Positions 36,719-51,518 of a stretch of DNA of 64,000 bases are shown here, one piece after another (position 1 is the stretch's first letter; each line of letters opens with the position of its first letter). The stretch lies in assembly GCF_048544455.1 (NCBI RefSeq), contig NC_133526.1, forward strand, positions 2,620,001-2,684,000, in the 5' to 3' direction. The notes under the pieces were generated by a model. It was not told where the DNA came from. It did no database searches and worked only from the letters and a program-made list of their open reading frames with translations. This DNA comes from Silene latifolia (lineage: Eukaryota > Streptophyta > Magnoliopsida > Caryophyllales > Caryophyllaceae). Made by a program: the position numbers and the translations under genes.

Positions 36719-37462
36719 TGTTAAATTTAACAACGGGCCTGAGCCGCACCCAAACGGAGGAGAAAGAGTCCACAACTTAGGCCCAAAAGGGTTCCACTCT
36801 AAAACCAATTGGCAATAGAGGGAATAGCCCCTTGCCTTATAAAGTGGTAATTCTCCTAAACATGACCCAATATTAACTCAGATCGGACAAATTCAACTGA
36901 GCAACTTTGCTCGTCCGACTGCAAACTTTGGCCCATGAATCTCAGGTCACATAACCATGGGCTCTGATACCATGTTAAATTCAATAACAGTCCTGGGTCG
37001 CACCCAAACGAAGGAGAAAAAGTCCACAACTTAGGCCTAAGAAGGTTCCACTCTAAAACCAATTGGCAATAGAGGTAGGGCTGGGCAGCGGTCCAAAACT
37101 GGACCGGACCGGTCCGGAACTGGTTTGGACCGGGACCGGTCCGGAAACCGGAATCTTGGAAAATGGTGGACCGGAGACCGGACCGGAATTTTTAATTCCG
37201 GTTCCAGTCCACTAGATTCATGGACCGGGACCAGTCTAGAAACCGGAATCTTGGAAAATGGTGGACCGGAGACCGGACAGGAATTTTTAATTCCGGTTCC
37301 GGTCGACTAGATTCCGGTCCGGACCGGTCCATTTTTCCGTTCCGGACCGGATTATGCCCACCCCTAAATAGAGGGAGTAGCCCTTGCCTTATAAAGTGGT
37401 AATTCTTCTCTCTTTTATGAATGTGGGACAACCTCACATATGGGACTTTGGATTTCTTCACA
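36719..37462 (-). mobile_element. TRIM element remnant, two LTRs and primer-binding site (fossil)
   Basis: Two related LTR copies (36719 to about 36857, and 36973 to about 37462) share 'ctctaaaaccaattggcaat' and 'cttataaagtggtaattct'. Between them lies a spacer of about 115 bp ending with the complement of TGGTATCAGAGC at 36961-36972, directly against the second LTR. The layout and size are those of a terminal-repeat retrotransposon in miniature in minus orientation. The right LTR contains a hAT MITE. The left LTR is shorter. It is non-coding, old and broken. Confidence 0.75.
37076..37366. mobile_element. hAT-type MITE (GGTCCGG family) inside the TRIM LTR
   Basis: The termini TAGGGCTGGGCA and TGCCCACCCCTA, with the 8 bp duplication AATAGAGG at 37068-37075 and 37367-37374, establish hAT origin. 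The uninterrupted LTR copy at about 36825 reads straight through as 'caatagaggga', which is the empty site. The interior is a dense GGACCGG/CCGGTCC foldback plus an internal tandem duplication of about 95 bp. Confidence 0.92.
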
Positions 37463-37479
37463 CGAAATAAAGTTACCGG

Positions 37480-38575
37480 CATCATCTCCAAATAAATCGA
37501 CTCAAACCCGGGAAAAAAAATCTCATTAACTGGGTCTCCAAAAAACCAGAAAATTCAGAAGTCCCAAAATTGTAGAGAGCGAGAAACGGTAATTTTTACG
37601 TTAGGAAATAAATCCCATCTCGAAAATCTCATCTCGAAATAAATAGACTCGAACCCCCAAAATTTGGCTCTCTAAAACCCTTCATCTTCTCCAAAATCCC
37701 CCAATTTCAATCTCCACTTTACCGAAACCGTAATTTTTCGCCAGGTTAATCTGTCGTTGTATCATAATTACGTTGAATTTAGTGATTATTTGCGATTTTC
37801 ATTATTACGTTCAGAAATGGCGTATCAGAAAAGAGTAAACGAAGCGTTGGATAAACAATTAGAAAAATCGTGGCCTTCGACATCGAAAGGATTGAATAGT
37901 AACAATAAGGATAGTCGATTATCGGTTGGAGCGACGCAATCTATTGCTGGTGACGAACAGCCACTTTCTCTCTCTAAGAACCCGAGCTCTGATGGTTCGT
38001 TGCTTTGCTTCGTAATGTCGTGGTTTTAGTAATCTAGTGAATTGGATTGAATGGAGGAAGCATTTGATATAATTGTGTTGATTGTTTTTTTTTTTTATTC
38101 AACTTTGCTTCGTAATTTGGTACTTATTGATGTGTTTTGGCGTCGTTATGTATATCATTTGATATGGTGTGTTGATCGTAGTTTTATTTTACTATTTGCT
38201 GATATTTTGCATGGGTTTAAATCGTTTAATGATGTCTTAGTGTGTTTTGGTTAAATGTTATGGACAATATCTTTAGGTGTGTTTGAATTGAGAGATTTGG
38301 AAGGAAATGAAAGGGAAGGAGAGTAGAGGAGTTCAAATCCTTATTTGGATAGCAAATAAGAATGCGGGAAATGGAGGAGGAGAGATTTGGAAGGATCCAT
38401 TTTCTCTCCTGTAAGGCAAATCAAAATCTCTCCACAATAAGCAAAGATTTGGAAGGAAATTGTATTCAAACACCCACACCCCATTTCCCTTTCCCTCCCT
38501 TTCTCTTTTCCCTCCACTTTCGCTATCCAAACACACCCTAAAATATGGAATATACCCTTGCATTTGACGTCCATG
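37480..38575 (+). repeat. Duplicated 5' region, exon 1 and part of intron 1 of CKB
   Basis: The stretch aligns with 47170-48315: leader ('caaaattgtagagag', 'aggttaatc.gtcgttgta'), exon 1, donor and early intron. The copy lacks about 150 bp of leader, including the first ATG used by CKB. Intron similarity continues to about 38575, interrupted by a MITE-like insertion at 38274-38540, and then stops where DXO1 intron 1 sequence begins. This is the duplication breakpoint. Confidence 0.9.
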
Positions 38576-41500
38576 TAATCAAAGAATAAGGTATTTTTGA
38601 GGTAATTTTGGATTTTGTTGTGGATGTGTGTATTAGGTAAAGTTTGGATTTTGATGCATGCCCTTTACATTTTTTTCAATTCTGAGTCATGCACATGGGT
38701 CATCATTATTTTGGTATGTTCTGTTCAATGCTGATTTTTTGTTATTTTGTTGGTTATTTGGTGATTTTAAGTGAATTTTTATGCTTACCATGTCCTTGAT
38801 GACCTTTTTTTAGGGGTTTTCGTTGTGGGCATGTGTGATTTTAGTTAAATTTTGGATTTTGATGCCTGTTTTTTTTCAATTCTGAGACATGGGTCATGTG
38901 TATTTGGTGCTTATGTGTTCTGAAATTTCAGTATATTTTGGTCTGTTCTGTTCAGTGGTGATTTGTTTTTTGTTATTTTGTTGGTTGAGGGCTGTCATTT
39001 TAGTGAGTTTTAGTGCTTGACATGTTCTTGATGATTGTTTTTTCCCCTTAACATTGAATTTTGAGGCAGTTTAGGTGGTTTTTGTTGTGGGTTCATGTAA
39101 TTTTAGTTAAAGTTTGGATGTTGATGCCTGCCCTTTACAGTTTTGTCAATTCTGAGACATGGGTCATCTTTATTTGGTCTATAACCAAATACATTGTACG
39201 TACAACCATGTCACATATCAAAGTTGACCTTCAAAAAGCATATGACTCAGTTGATTGGGATTTTCTGAGTTAAATGCTAGCAGCTCTGGAATTCCCTCCA
39301 CACTTCCAGAAGTTCATAATGGAGTGTGTCTCTACTGCCTCCTATTCCTTGGTACTAAATGAGGCAAAATATCAAGTATAAGTGCAGGCAGACAAAGGAA
39401 GAATAGAAAGGGTATTTCAGGTGAGAGATTGGGTGTGGTTGAAACTGCAACCTTACAGGCAGAGCTCAGTTCAACAACAGAGGAGTAATGAGAAGATTTC
39501 ACCTAAATACTATGGGCCTTTTCAGGTTGAAGACACTGTGGGAAAGGTTGCTTATAAATTAGCCTTGCCTGACAATGTTTAGATTCACAACGTCTTTCAT
39601 GTGTCTCAAATTAAGAATTTCGTGAGGAAATTTGCCTCTTTGAAATACACATTCCTGAATGGATGCAAGCGTTGTCGACTGAAAACAACCTTCAACCAGC
39701 TGTAGTGTTGGAAAGGAGAGTGGTGAAGAGACAAACTCAAGCTGTTGTACAGTACTTAATACATTGGGGATTATGAGATATTACCTCAAGCAACATCGGG
39801 AAGAATTTCAGAAAGAATTCGTGTCCCTTGTTTTTCTTCGTCTTCTTCTTCTTCTTGCCCGGGATTCTGAGAGGTTCATAAAAGCCTTCCACAGTGCCAG
39901 CCCCGTCGACTTTTACCTCATCTTCCACTTCGGCTTCCCCCATTTCTTCCGTCTTGCCAGTCTCATCGTCTTTAACCTCATTCTCCTCGTCTTTCTCCTC
40001 TTCTTCCACCTCGTCTCCCCCTTCATCTTCCGAGGAGGACTCACATTTATTAACCGCTTTCGTTCTTTCCATTGCCATTCTACTATCGAATTGGTAAATG
40101 AGGATATTTTGGACCATACGGTTAAGAATAACTTTAGGCCAATTTACCCCTTCAATTTGATCTAAATACGAAAAGTATTTCACTTTTGCGTTTGCATCGG
40201 AACTTGGCAATAAGACGAAGTTTAGCAAATAAAAGTGTATTAAATCCCGTACTTGAAGTTTATTTTCCTCCGTCAACTTTGTCATAATGATGACCGCAAG
40301 CAGGTTTTTTTTAACCAAAAACTCTTTAGGGGTGATGCTTTTAAAATCCTTTATTTTTTTAGCGAGCTTGATGTAGCACATAGGAACCTTGGTAGTAGTA
40401 GTTGTCGGCTTTTAAAATCCGACAACTACTTGGGCTCAAATGAGGTGGCACGGAACTGAAAAAGCCGACAACTACTACTACCAAGGTTCCTATGTGCTAC
40501 ATCAAGCTCGCTAAAAAAATAAAGGATTTTAAAAGCATCACCCCTAAAGAGTTTTTGGTTAAAAAAGACCTGCTTGCGGTATCACTATGACAAAGTTGAC
40601 GGAGGAAAATAAACTTCAAGTACGGGATTTAATACACTTTTATTTGCTAAACTTCGTCTTATTGTCAAGTTCCGATGCAAACGCAAAAGTGAAATACTTT
40701 TCGTATTTAGATCAAATTGAAGGGGTAAATTGGCCTAAAGTTATTCTTAACCGTATGGTCCAAAATATCCTCATTTACCAATTCGATAGAGAATGGCAAT
40801 GGAGAGAACAAAACCGGTTAATAAATGCGAGTCCTCCTCAGAAGATGAAGGGGGAGACGAGGTGGAAGAAGAGGAGAAAGACGAGGAGAATGAGGTTAAA
40901 GACGATGAGACTGGCAAGACGGAAGAAATGGGGGAAGCCGAAGTGGAAGATGAATTTGATGCCTGCCCTTCAACTTTTCCTCTAATCTGAGACATGGGTC
41001 ATCTTTACATGATGTTTATTTGGTCTAAAAATTCGGTACTCCTTGGAATGTTATTGGTAACTTACCAATTGAGGTAAATCTAGACTTTGAAGCTCGGTTA
41101 TTCATATTGATGCCGGTTTTTGGTGGTTAAAAATATAGTCCCCGTTTTTTTTTTAATACATGTCATTCTCACATTTTGAGACGCTCACTTCTCTCTTCAT
41201 TATCTTTCAAAATATATGATTAAATATTATGATATGTATGCTTAAAGAGTTTTTCTTAAGAAATTTAATGGTATAATTTTTATAATTTTTGAACAAATAT
41301 ATTTTTGTAAATATTAAAATCAAAGGATCACCTCGAAATAGCAAAACGTCATATATAAAAAGACGCAGGGAGTATGTTGTTTCTGTATGCTTGTTCTCAC
41401 TTTGGAGCCAAATTATCGATTTTTGTTGAGGTGACATTGTCATTTCAGTTAAATTCTACAGTTTGATGCTTAACCCTTTTATGTTTCGTCAATGTGCAAA

Positions 41501-44500
41501 CACGGTTTTTCTCTTGGTTGAATTGTATCCTGAAATGTATGCCCTTTGCCTACTTTAGCTAAACTTATCAAACGATATCAACTTGGGAGTTGGGACTTGG
41601 GACATTTATTTTGTTGACTTTGGATTGACCTTTAAATTTTTTGTTTCCGTATTTTTAGAAAGGTTTAACTTATAATTGACCTGTTGTTTGGATGGAAGCA
41701 TCTGGGGAGAAAATGAGTGATCTATTTTCCCTTCTACCAGCCTGATCAAAATCCTTCCAACATAAGAAATATTTGGAGGAAAACACCCTTATTCCATTCC
41801 CCCGCTGTCCTCGTATCCAAACAAAGGCTGGAAAGTCCCATCGAATTACGTGGATCTTTGTTGGAAATTTTTCTAACTCTAACAGTGTCTTTATATATTA
41901 CATTTGCAGTACTACCTCCAATTCAGAATAACAATTATCAACATAGAGGTGGCCGTGGCAGAGGCCGAGGCCAAGGCCGAGGTCGATTCCAAAACGATAG
42001 AGGTGCTGGCATTCTACCTCGGCCTGGATATCCCGGAAGACAAGATTATGGCGGCTTTGGCTCCAGGTTTCCTAATAGACGAGACGAACGCTTTGTTTCA
42101 GAATTGAAATTTGCAAATGTCGATGAAACATTGTCAAGAAAAGTTACACAGTTTGAAGAAGTAAATTATCTTTCCCTCATGATGGGTAATTTTTGTACAT
42201 TAATGTTAGTCTCCACGTGGAGTGGCTGTTTATAGGCGATAACTTCCTAGTAGATCCGAGTTACTTCCCTTCAAATGACATGGAAACACATGTAAATGCA
42301 GAAAACACCTGTAACTTCCGAGCTTACTGAACTTGTCCTCTTAAGCTCCAGACCTCCACATTCATTTGATTACCTTTCTTTTTTAAAATAAAAAAATAAA
42401 CTACTTTGTAGAATGTAGCTTACATTATATGATTTGTAGATTGAGTTGGATTCTGTACAACTTGGTCTTCAAATTTACTTCGTATATGCTAGTGAAATTC
42501 TTTATTAGCTTTTTGGATGTGATTTTATTTGGTTTGTACAAGTAATTTGTTATCTTGACCCATGATTTAGAAGTGTATTTTTTTGTTACTGGACAGCTAC
42601 AATTTACCTGATGATTGCCATGTCAATGATAGTTTTCCATTAACTAGTGATTGCTAGTACAACTTTATGACAATTTGATTAAATAGCCTTGCGAAGTTGC
42701 CTGCTATAGTCGTGCTGGAGGAGGCGAAGTCTTGTTTGATGATAGTAGCCTGGTAAGTCACGAGATCTGTTAGGAGTTCATTTTCCACCAGTATGCCATT
42801 CAACTATTCAAGCATCAATGATATCTTAATCGCGAAATTTTTACAAATTGTTGCATTTTATTTTTTGTAGAGACTCTTCAAGCGTCTTATAAGCGAAGAT
42901 GTTGGAGCGGATCTGAATGAGGGCTTTGATACTTTTATTGAGAAAAAGGGTATGCAATATGTGTATAAAACTTATATTCTACAATTGGTTTTGCAGCTGT
43001 CCGTTATTTTAATATAATCTAAAACAGGAAACATAAAGACCTAAAGTAAACTGCAGTGACAAATTTACTATTAGGGATGAATGTAAGCTCAGCTTGTTAT
43101 TAATTGTCCAGAAACCAGATTTGGGCTCTCAGGGTTTTGGTGATTTTCTTGCTTGCATAAGACACAAACGTATTCCTCTTCAGAATATGCATTTTGTGGT
43201 AAGTACAGCTCTCTTTCTTGTGCTTTATTTTATTGGTGGACAAGCATCCCATAGTATTTTGGCATCCATTGTGCTTAATCTCCCCCTTTTTTTCTTTGCA
43301 GACTTATCGCAATAACCTCAATAAGGTAAATGACAATTTTCTTTGATAATTTTCCTTATGAGAAATATTGGTAACGTTAACAGTGTTAAAGGAATGCTTC
43401 TCCTTCTGCTGTGAATTGTTTGAAGTATTCCCAGAAAGAGACGATGATTATTTTCTTTTGATAAGTAAGAGATAAATTTAATTAACGGAGATCAAGGGGG
43501 TGACACCCATGTACAAAAGAGGTGATAATTATAACTCGTTTTACAAAGCTGTCGTACTACTCTATGCTATTGCTTTTGCGAAGCAGTACTGATGTTTTTC
43601 GGGTCAGGAAAGTAGAAACAAAACTTCGTATTCACTAGACTTGTAATTTCAGTGAGAAACTAAATCTTCTTATTTTGCACCCTTTCTGTAGATCATGGCC
43701 ACTGCTTATATCAGGAATGAGCCTTGGGAGATGGGAGTGCATAAAAGAAAGGGGGTGGTCTATCTTGATGTTCACAAGCTACCGGAAAGGCCAAAGACTG
43801 AGCTGGATCGGAGAAGGTAGCATACTAAATTTCGTTATCCTTGTTGTGGTCTTCTGGACGTGTCAGTTCTTTAGCTGTAAATCCTTTAGTGGAGGTGGTA
43901 CACTTGCATGAAAAGGGATATTGCTTTGAGTCCCGAGTGAGTTGACCTAGCATAAAACAGTTAACCTATGTTGCTTCATATACATAAACAAAAAATCTAC
44001 TTTGAAAGTTTTATCTAACTTTCAACTATTTTGTTCAACTAGATGCTATTGGGGATATTGCTTTGAGTCCCTAGCCACTGAAGATCCTAGAAGAGATACT
44101 GGAGAGGGGATACATCATATAGATGCTAATGTTGAGTATTGTTCTGTCATTAAAACACAACTTGGCAATCATCATCTGTTAGTGGGTGCTGAAATAGATT
44201 GTTGTGATTCAACTGATGATGGAAGGAGGTTTTATGTGGAGTTGAAGACATCTCGAGAGGTATGTATTAAGGAATTTTGTAAATCTTCACATTATGTCTT
44301 CCAATTTCTTTGGCTGGGTGGGAAGGAATGAAACGGAAGTGGTTGGAAGCTTCATTAGTTAATTCTCATTATTATGAAAAAAACTTATCTTGGGACTGTT
44401 GATTGACAGTTGGAATATCACACTGAAAAAAGATATGAAAGGGAGAAGTTACTCAAATTTTGGGTAAGCTTAGTTTATTGTCTTATTATGCCAACAATCT

Positions 44501-46193
44501 TGAGTTTCTGTTTGACGGGTTTCATCTTTGAGATCCAGCTGACAGCCATCTGATATCAAATATTGTTGAAATCACTTTTTCAGATCCAATCATATTTGGC
44601 TGGTGTTCCCTATATTGTCGTTGGTTTTAGGTAAATTACTCATCTGTTGCAAAGTATTATCTTTCAGTTTTTATTTATCTTTTTTTTTTTTTTTTTTTTT
44701 TTTTTGATCTTCTTTTATGTATGGACCGTTTTTATGAACTTGTTGCATCTGCTGAGTGTTGGCTCAGTTGTGTACTCCATGTACTGCTCTTTCCTGTGCA
44801 TAGGGGATAGCATGTATAATTACCTTTTTTTTGTCTCGAAAAAAGACATTGCAACATCTAGTTACTTGTTTGTTGAAAAAGAAAGAATGTACGGTGGCTG
44901 TCACCGTCAATGTGATTCATGAAGAAAAAATGCTTAGCACTAGCTTTGTGATAGAATTTGTTTTACCTATCAGCAATTTTATCATATTACTCTTTGAGCC
45001 TGAGATGGACTGTTGTTATCAGTCTGCCAATATCAGTCAAAATCGTTCGTTGTATCATATAAAGCACATTTCGTGTCAGACTCACATCTGTCATTGCCAG
45101 AAGACTTCAAATTTACATGTTCTCAAACTAGACAGTCGCACACAATATTTTTTGTGAGGCCACTCCATTATCCATTAATACATCAATCCAACTCTATTCA
45201 TTGTATGTCTTTTATTTGCGAGGTGCCATAGGAGATTGACTAGCAAAGTCTGTTTACTTCTTGTCTTGCGCAGGGATGATTCAGGGCGGATTGTTCGGAC
45301 AGAAAGAATGAGGACAAAAGACATTAATCACAGGCTGAAGATGAAGAATTATTGGCAGGTGAAATATTTATGCTAAAAGTAGCAGCCATGATATTTCATT
45401 GTCTCGGCCCCTTAAGTTGCAGAAAAACGTACAAAGTTGACTATATGACACTCTGACTTGTACTTTTCTTGGGCCTAAATGGCTAAAAATGGTATACTGT
45501 CTTTAATGGTTGTAATAACCATTTGTTTTAGCCTTGATCTTGGAACTGGTCGTCACGAGGGATTCTCGGTCTTGGCATAAAAATGTTAAAATACCACCAC
45601 TAAATGGCTTTAAATATAGGCAATGGCACCGAAACGTGGCAGAGTTGTTAAGGTTTGAAGTTTACCACAATCGTATTTTGAGTCTATATTGTCTGCATTT
45701 ATAGCAAAATGATTCGGATCAGGCCACAGTGGCCGATTCGCAATCATGTATCATACCGAATTTTAATATTTTGGCCGGCACCACCTCAAAATACGGTTGT
45801 TGCACTCTTCAAAACCTTTACAAACCAGTCGTGGTGCCCGCTTTAATTTTTATATTTTGATTCTCATTTCAATGGTGTGATTCATGGAATGACAGGGTGG
45901 GGTGTGCTTAGCATTCACTGATGAGGTCCTGTGCTGGCTGTACGGTACTGTTAAAGAAAGTAAGTTCACTTTCACATTATTTTTGGAGTGTCGGAAACAG
46001 GCCTCAAACTCAAGCATTCTCTTCTACTCCTTAATATACCATTCCTATTCCACAAAGTAAGGTTTTTGGTGTCGTGATCGCAGATGAAGACTATATACTA
46101 CAGTTTGCTCCGCCTTTCACCCGTTTGGAGCTTCTCCAAGCTAATTCTTGCCCGGATGCAATTACCCAGCATGTCGAGCAATTACAGCAATGA
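37817..46193 (+). CDS. Chimeric CKB-exon-1 / DXO1 (exons 2-13) gene, copy B
   Basis: First exon 37817-37994 (59 codons of CK2 beta N-terminus, [18 protein letters not shown]...). DXO1 exons: 41910-42160, 42687-42752, 42871-42949, 43119-43198, 43302-43325, 43692-43816, 44043-44259, 44410-44463, 44584-44630, 45274-45358, 45896-45959, 46084-46193. The CKB donor (gatg|gttcgt) and the DXO1 exon 2 acceptor are both phase 1, so the spliced frame is 1380 nt, 459 aa, without a stop. All twelve DXO1 exons keep the size and splice sites of copy A (exon 2 is 3 nt longer). The core motifs are intact: GAEID (Ile for Met) and ELK. The DXO1 exon 1 extension is absent. The first intron is about 3.9 kb and carries TE debris. 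Whether it is transcribed from the duplicated CKB promoter is unproven. Otherwise it is a promoterless DXO1 paralogue. Confidence 0.8.
38274..38540. mobile_element. MITE-like insertion in the duplicated CKB intron
   Basis: The ends 'aggtgtgtttg' and 'caaacacacccta' are inverted. The interior contains repeated 'gatttggaaggaaat' and its complement. The parallel CKB intron at about 48235-48285 lacks it, so it inserted after the duplication. A partial relative lies at about 41690-41830. The superfamily is probably hAT, but the target duplication is unclear. Confidence 0.6.
38597..39175. repeat. Amplified DXO1 intron 1 units
   Basis: Three diverged units begin near 38600, 38815 and 39062. Each has 'gt.aagtttggattttgatgc' followed by 'ttctgagacatgggtcat'. 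They are homologous to 19565-19680 in DXO1 copy A. The DXO1 side of the duplication junction starts here. Confidence 0.65.
39187..39380 (+). mobile_element. LINE reverse-transcriptase fragment
   Basis: It encodes [16 protein letters not shown] and, after a stop, [25 protein letters not shown], the RT palm region of a plant LINE. It is about 190 bp with no other domains. It is a scrap within composite debris in the long first intron of the chimeric gene. Confidence 0.6.
39382..39765 (+). mobile_element. Ty3/Gypsy integrase C-terminal fragment (fossil)
   Basis: It shows the typical Gypsy integrase C-terminal signature ([36 protein letters not shown], then FHVSQIK), as in chromovirus-type elements. 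No LTRs and no other domains are present. It is a small broken piece carried inside larger TE debris. Confidence 0.75.
39919..40953. repeat. Large near-perfect inverted repeat (about 495 bp arms, 46 bp spacer)
   Basis: Arm 1 at 39919-40413 is the reverse complement of arm 2 at 40460-40953 with only a handful of differences. A mini-hairpin 'gttgtcgg...ccgacaac' lies in the spacer. Each arm encodes the same TE-like protein segment ([36 protein letters not shown], then an acidic tail), resembling the region before the Ulp1-type protease in plant transposon ORFs. This is low confidence. Arm identity implies a recent event. It lies in the predicted first intron of the chimeric gene. Confidence 0.85.
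40954..41909. other. Remaining first-intron sequence of the chimeric gene
   Basis: It resumes DXO1 intron-type sequence ('gacatgggtcatcttta') and includes a partial MITE-like block at about 41690-41830. A possible Stowaway end lies near 41365 ('cgcagggagtatg'). No gene is seen. Confidence 0.45.
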
Positions 46194-46610
46194 GGACAGC
46201 GATATGAAGGGGAAATTACTTTTCGGAGCCATGTATTTTATATGCTGTCTATTTTGGGTGATGATGTTAACATTATACTGTTAGCAAATAGCATCACAGT
46301 CTCACTGATCATGAGCTGTACAGCTTGTAAAAGTAATATTTTATCCTGATATCTTTAGCATCAATCAGCTGACTTTTAAAAAAAAAAAAAGTATCAATTC
46401 CTGCCCTTTATTTGAATCTCTTATTATATCCTTAAAGTTACAGTTGATTAAATTCTGTACCATATATTCTGTGTGTCACGAACAGTTTCTCGATGTTTTC
46501 GACATGCGGAGGAGCTGAAAAGTTTATGTTGTTACAGTAACAAATCCAGTCTCCTAGATGATACACCTGTAGTATATTATCTTTGGAGATTTTTCTGCTC
46601 ATTTTTCCAA

Positions 46611-46814
46611 ATCTCATATCCGTCACAAGCTTGTGACGGACGATATCCGTCACAAGCTTGTGACGGTTAAATAAAACTCATTTGGGTAGATAAAGACGAG
46701 CCATTTGTATTTCCGTAGGCAATTTTACTTTTGTCTTACCTACTCAAGTGGGTGATATTTGACCCGTCACAAGGTTGTGACGGATATACCCGTCACAACT
46801 CACAAGGAAGACTT
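46611..46814. mobile_element. TGTGACGG-type MITE downstream of the chimeric gene
   Basis: It carries two tandem GTCACAAGCTTGTGAC palindromes on the left and inverted 'ccgtcacaaggttgtgacgg' and 'cccgtcacaactcac' on the right. The corresponding flank of DXO1 copy A (about 24700) lacks it, so it inserted after the duplication. It belongs to the same family as copies at 6.0-8.1 kb. Confidence 0.7.
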
Positions 46815-47574
46815 ATTGTTCTTTCATTTCGCTAATCCTCGACCCTTTCCCTATCTTTATCGGTTACAAACTACAAATCGTGTTAAGACTTCCGAAGCCC
46901 TAACACTAGTGGGAAATTGATCGTTCAGTCAAAGGTCTTACCGAGCTAGAAATCCAACTAACCAGATGATCGTCGTAAGTGGGTGTTTGATTTGGGTTGA
47001 GTGAATATATGTTGAACCCATGACCGACCAAAACCCGACTCAAAACATGAGAAAAGATAACTTTAGCTATATCATTCTATCCAATTCAATAACAAACAAA
47101 AGCAGACTCGATTCAATTCATAATAACGCAACCCAACCCAAACTAACTTGACCTCGGCCTAAACTTGACCCGACTAAACAAATCGACTCGAACCGGAAAA
47201 AAAATCTCAACCTGGGTCCCCAAAAAAAATCCTGAAAATTCAGAAGAAACCAAAAATTGTAGAGAGAGAAACAGAGGTAACCTTGGTTCCTCTCGTCACC
47301 CCCAATTTTTCTCTCTCCAAAACCCTAATCGTCGATTTCCTCTTCCCGAAATTCCCCCAATTTCATTCTCCTCTTTCCCGAAACCCTAATTTTCCCCCGA
47401 TTTTCAGGTTAATCCGTCGTTGTATCATTATTACTTTGAATTTAGTGATTATTTTGAGATTTCTACTGTTTAATCACTAAATTTTCACGATAATCTGTGA
47501 TTAGATTGAAAATATTGCCCCTTTTTGCGAGAATTAGGGTGATTGATAAACATTTGCGGAAGAAAGAGGGAAAA

Positions 47575-51518
<3,944 letters not shown>

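Noticed and set aside
37125-37402. Overlapping ORFs rich in SGPDRS and RNRNLGKW repeats
   Set aside because: They lie in the GGACCGG foldback of a hAT MITE with an exact 8 bp duplication. The repeats are DNA-level, not protein-level.
37757-38029. 90-codon ORF as a stand-alone gene
   Set aside because: Its first codon is TTG. The sequence is CKB exon 1 read into the intron, better explained as the first exon of the chimeric gene.
39737-40381. 214-codon minus-strand ORF as a host gene
   Set aside because: It is one arm of a near-perfect palindrome in TE debris, and its mirror ORF is on the other strand. TE origin is more likely.
46084-46284. 66-codon ORF in the last exon of DXO1 copy B
   Set aside because: Frame shadow. 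The true frame of this exon encodes [18 protein letters not shown] and ends at 46193.
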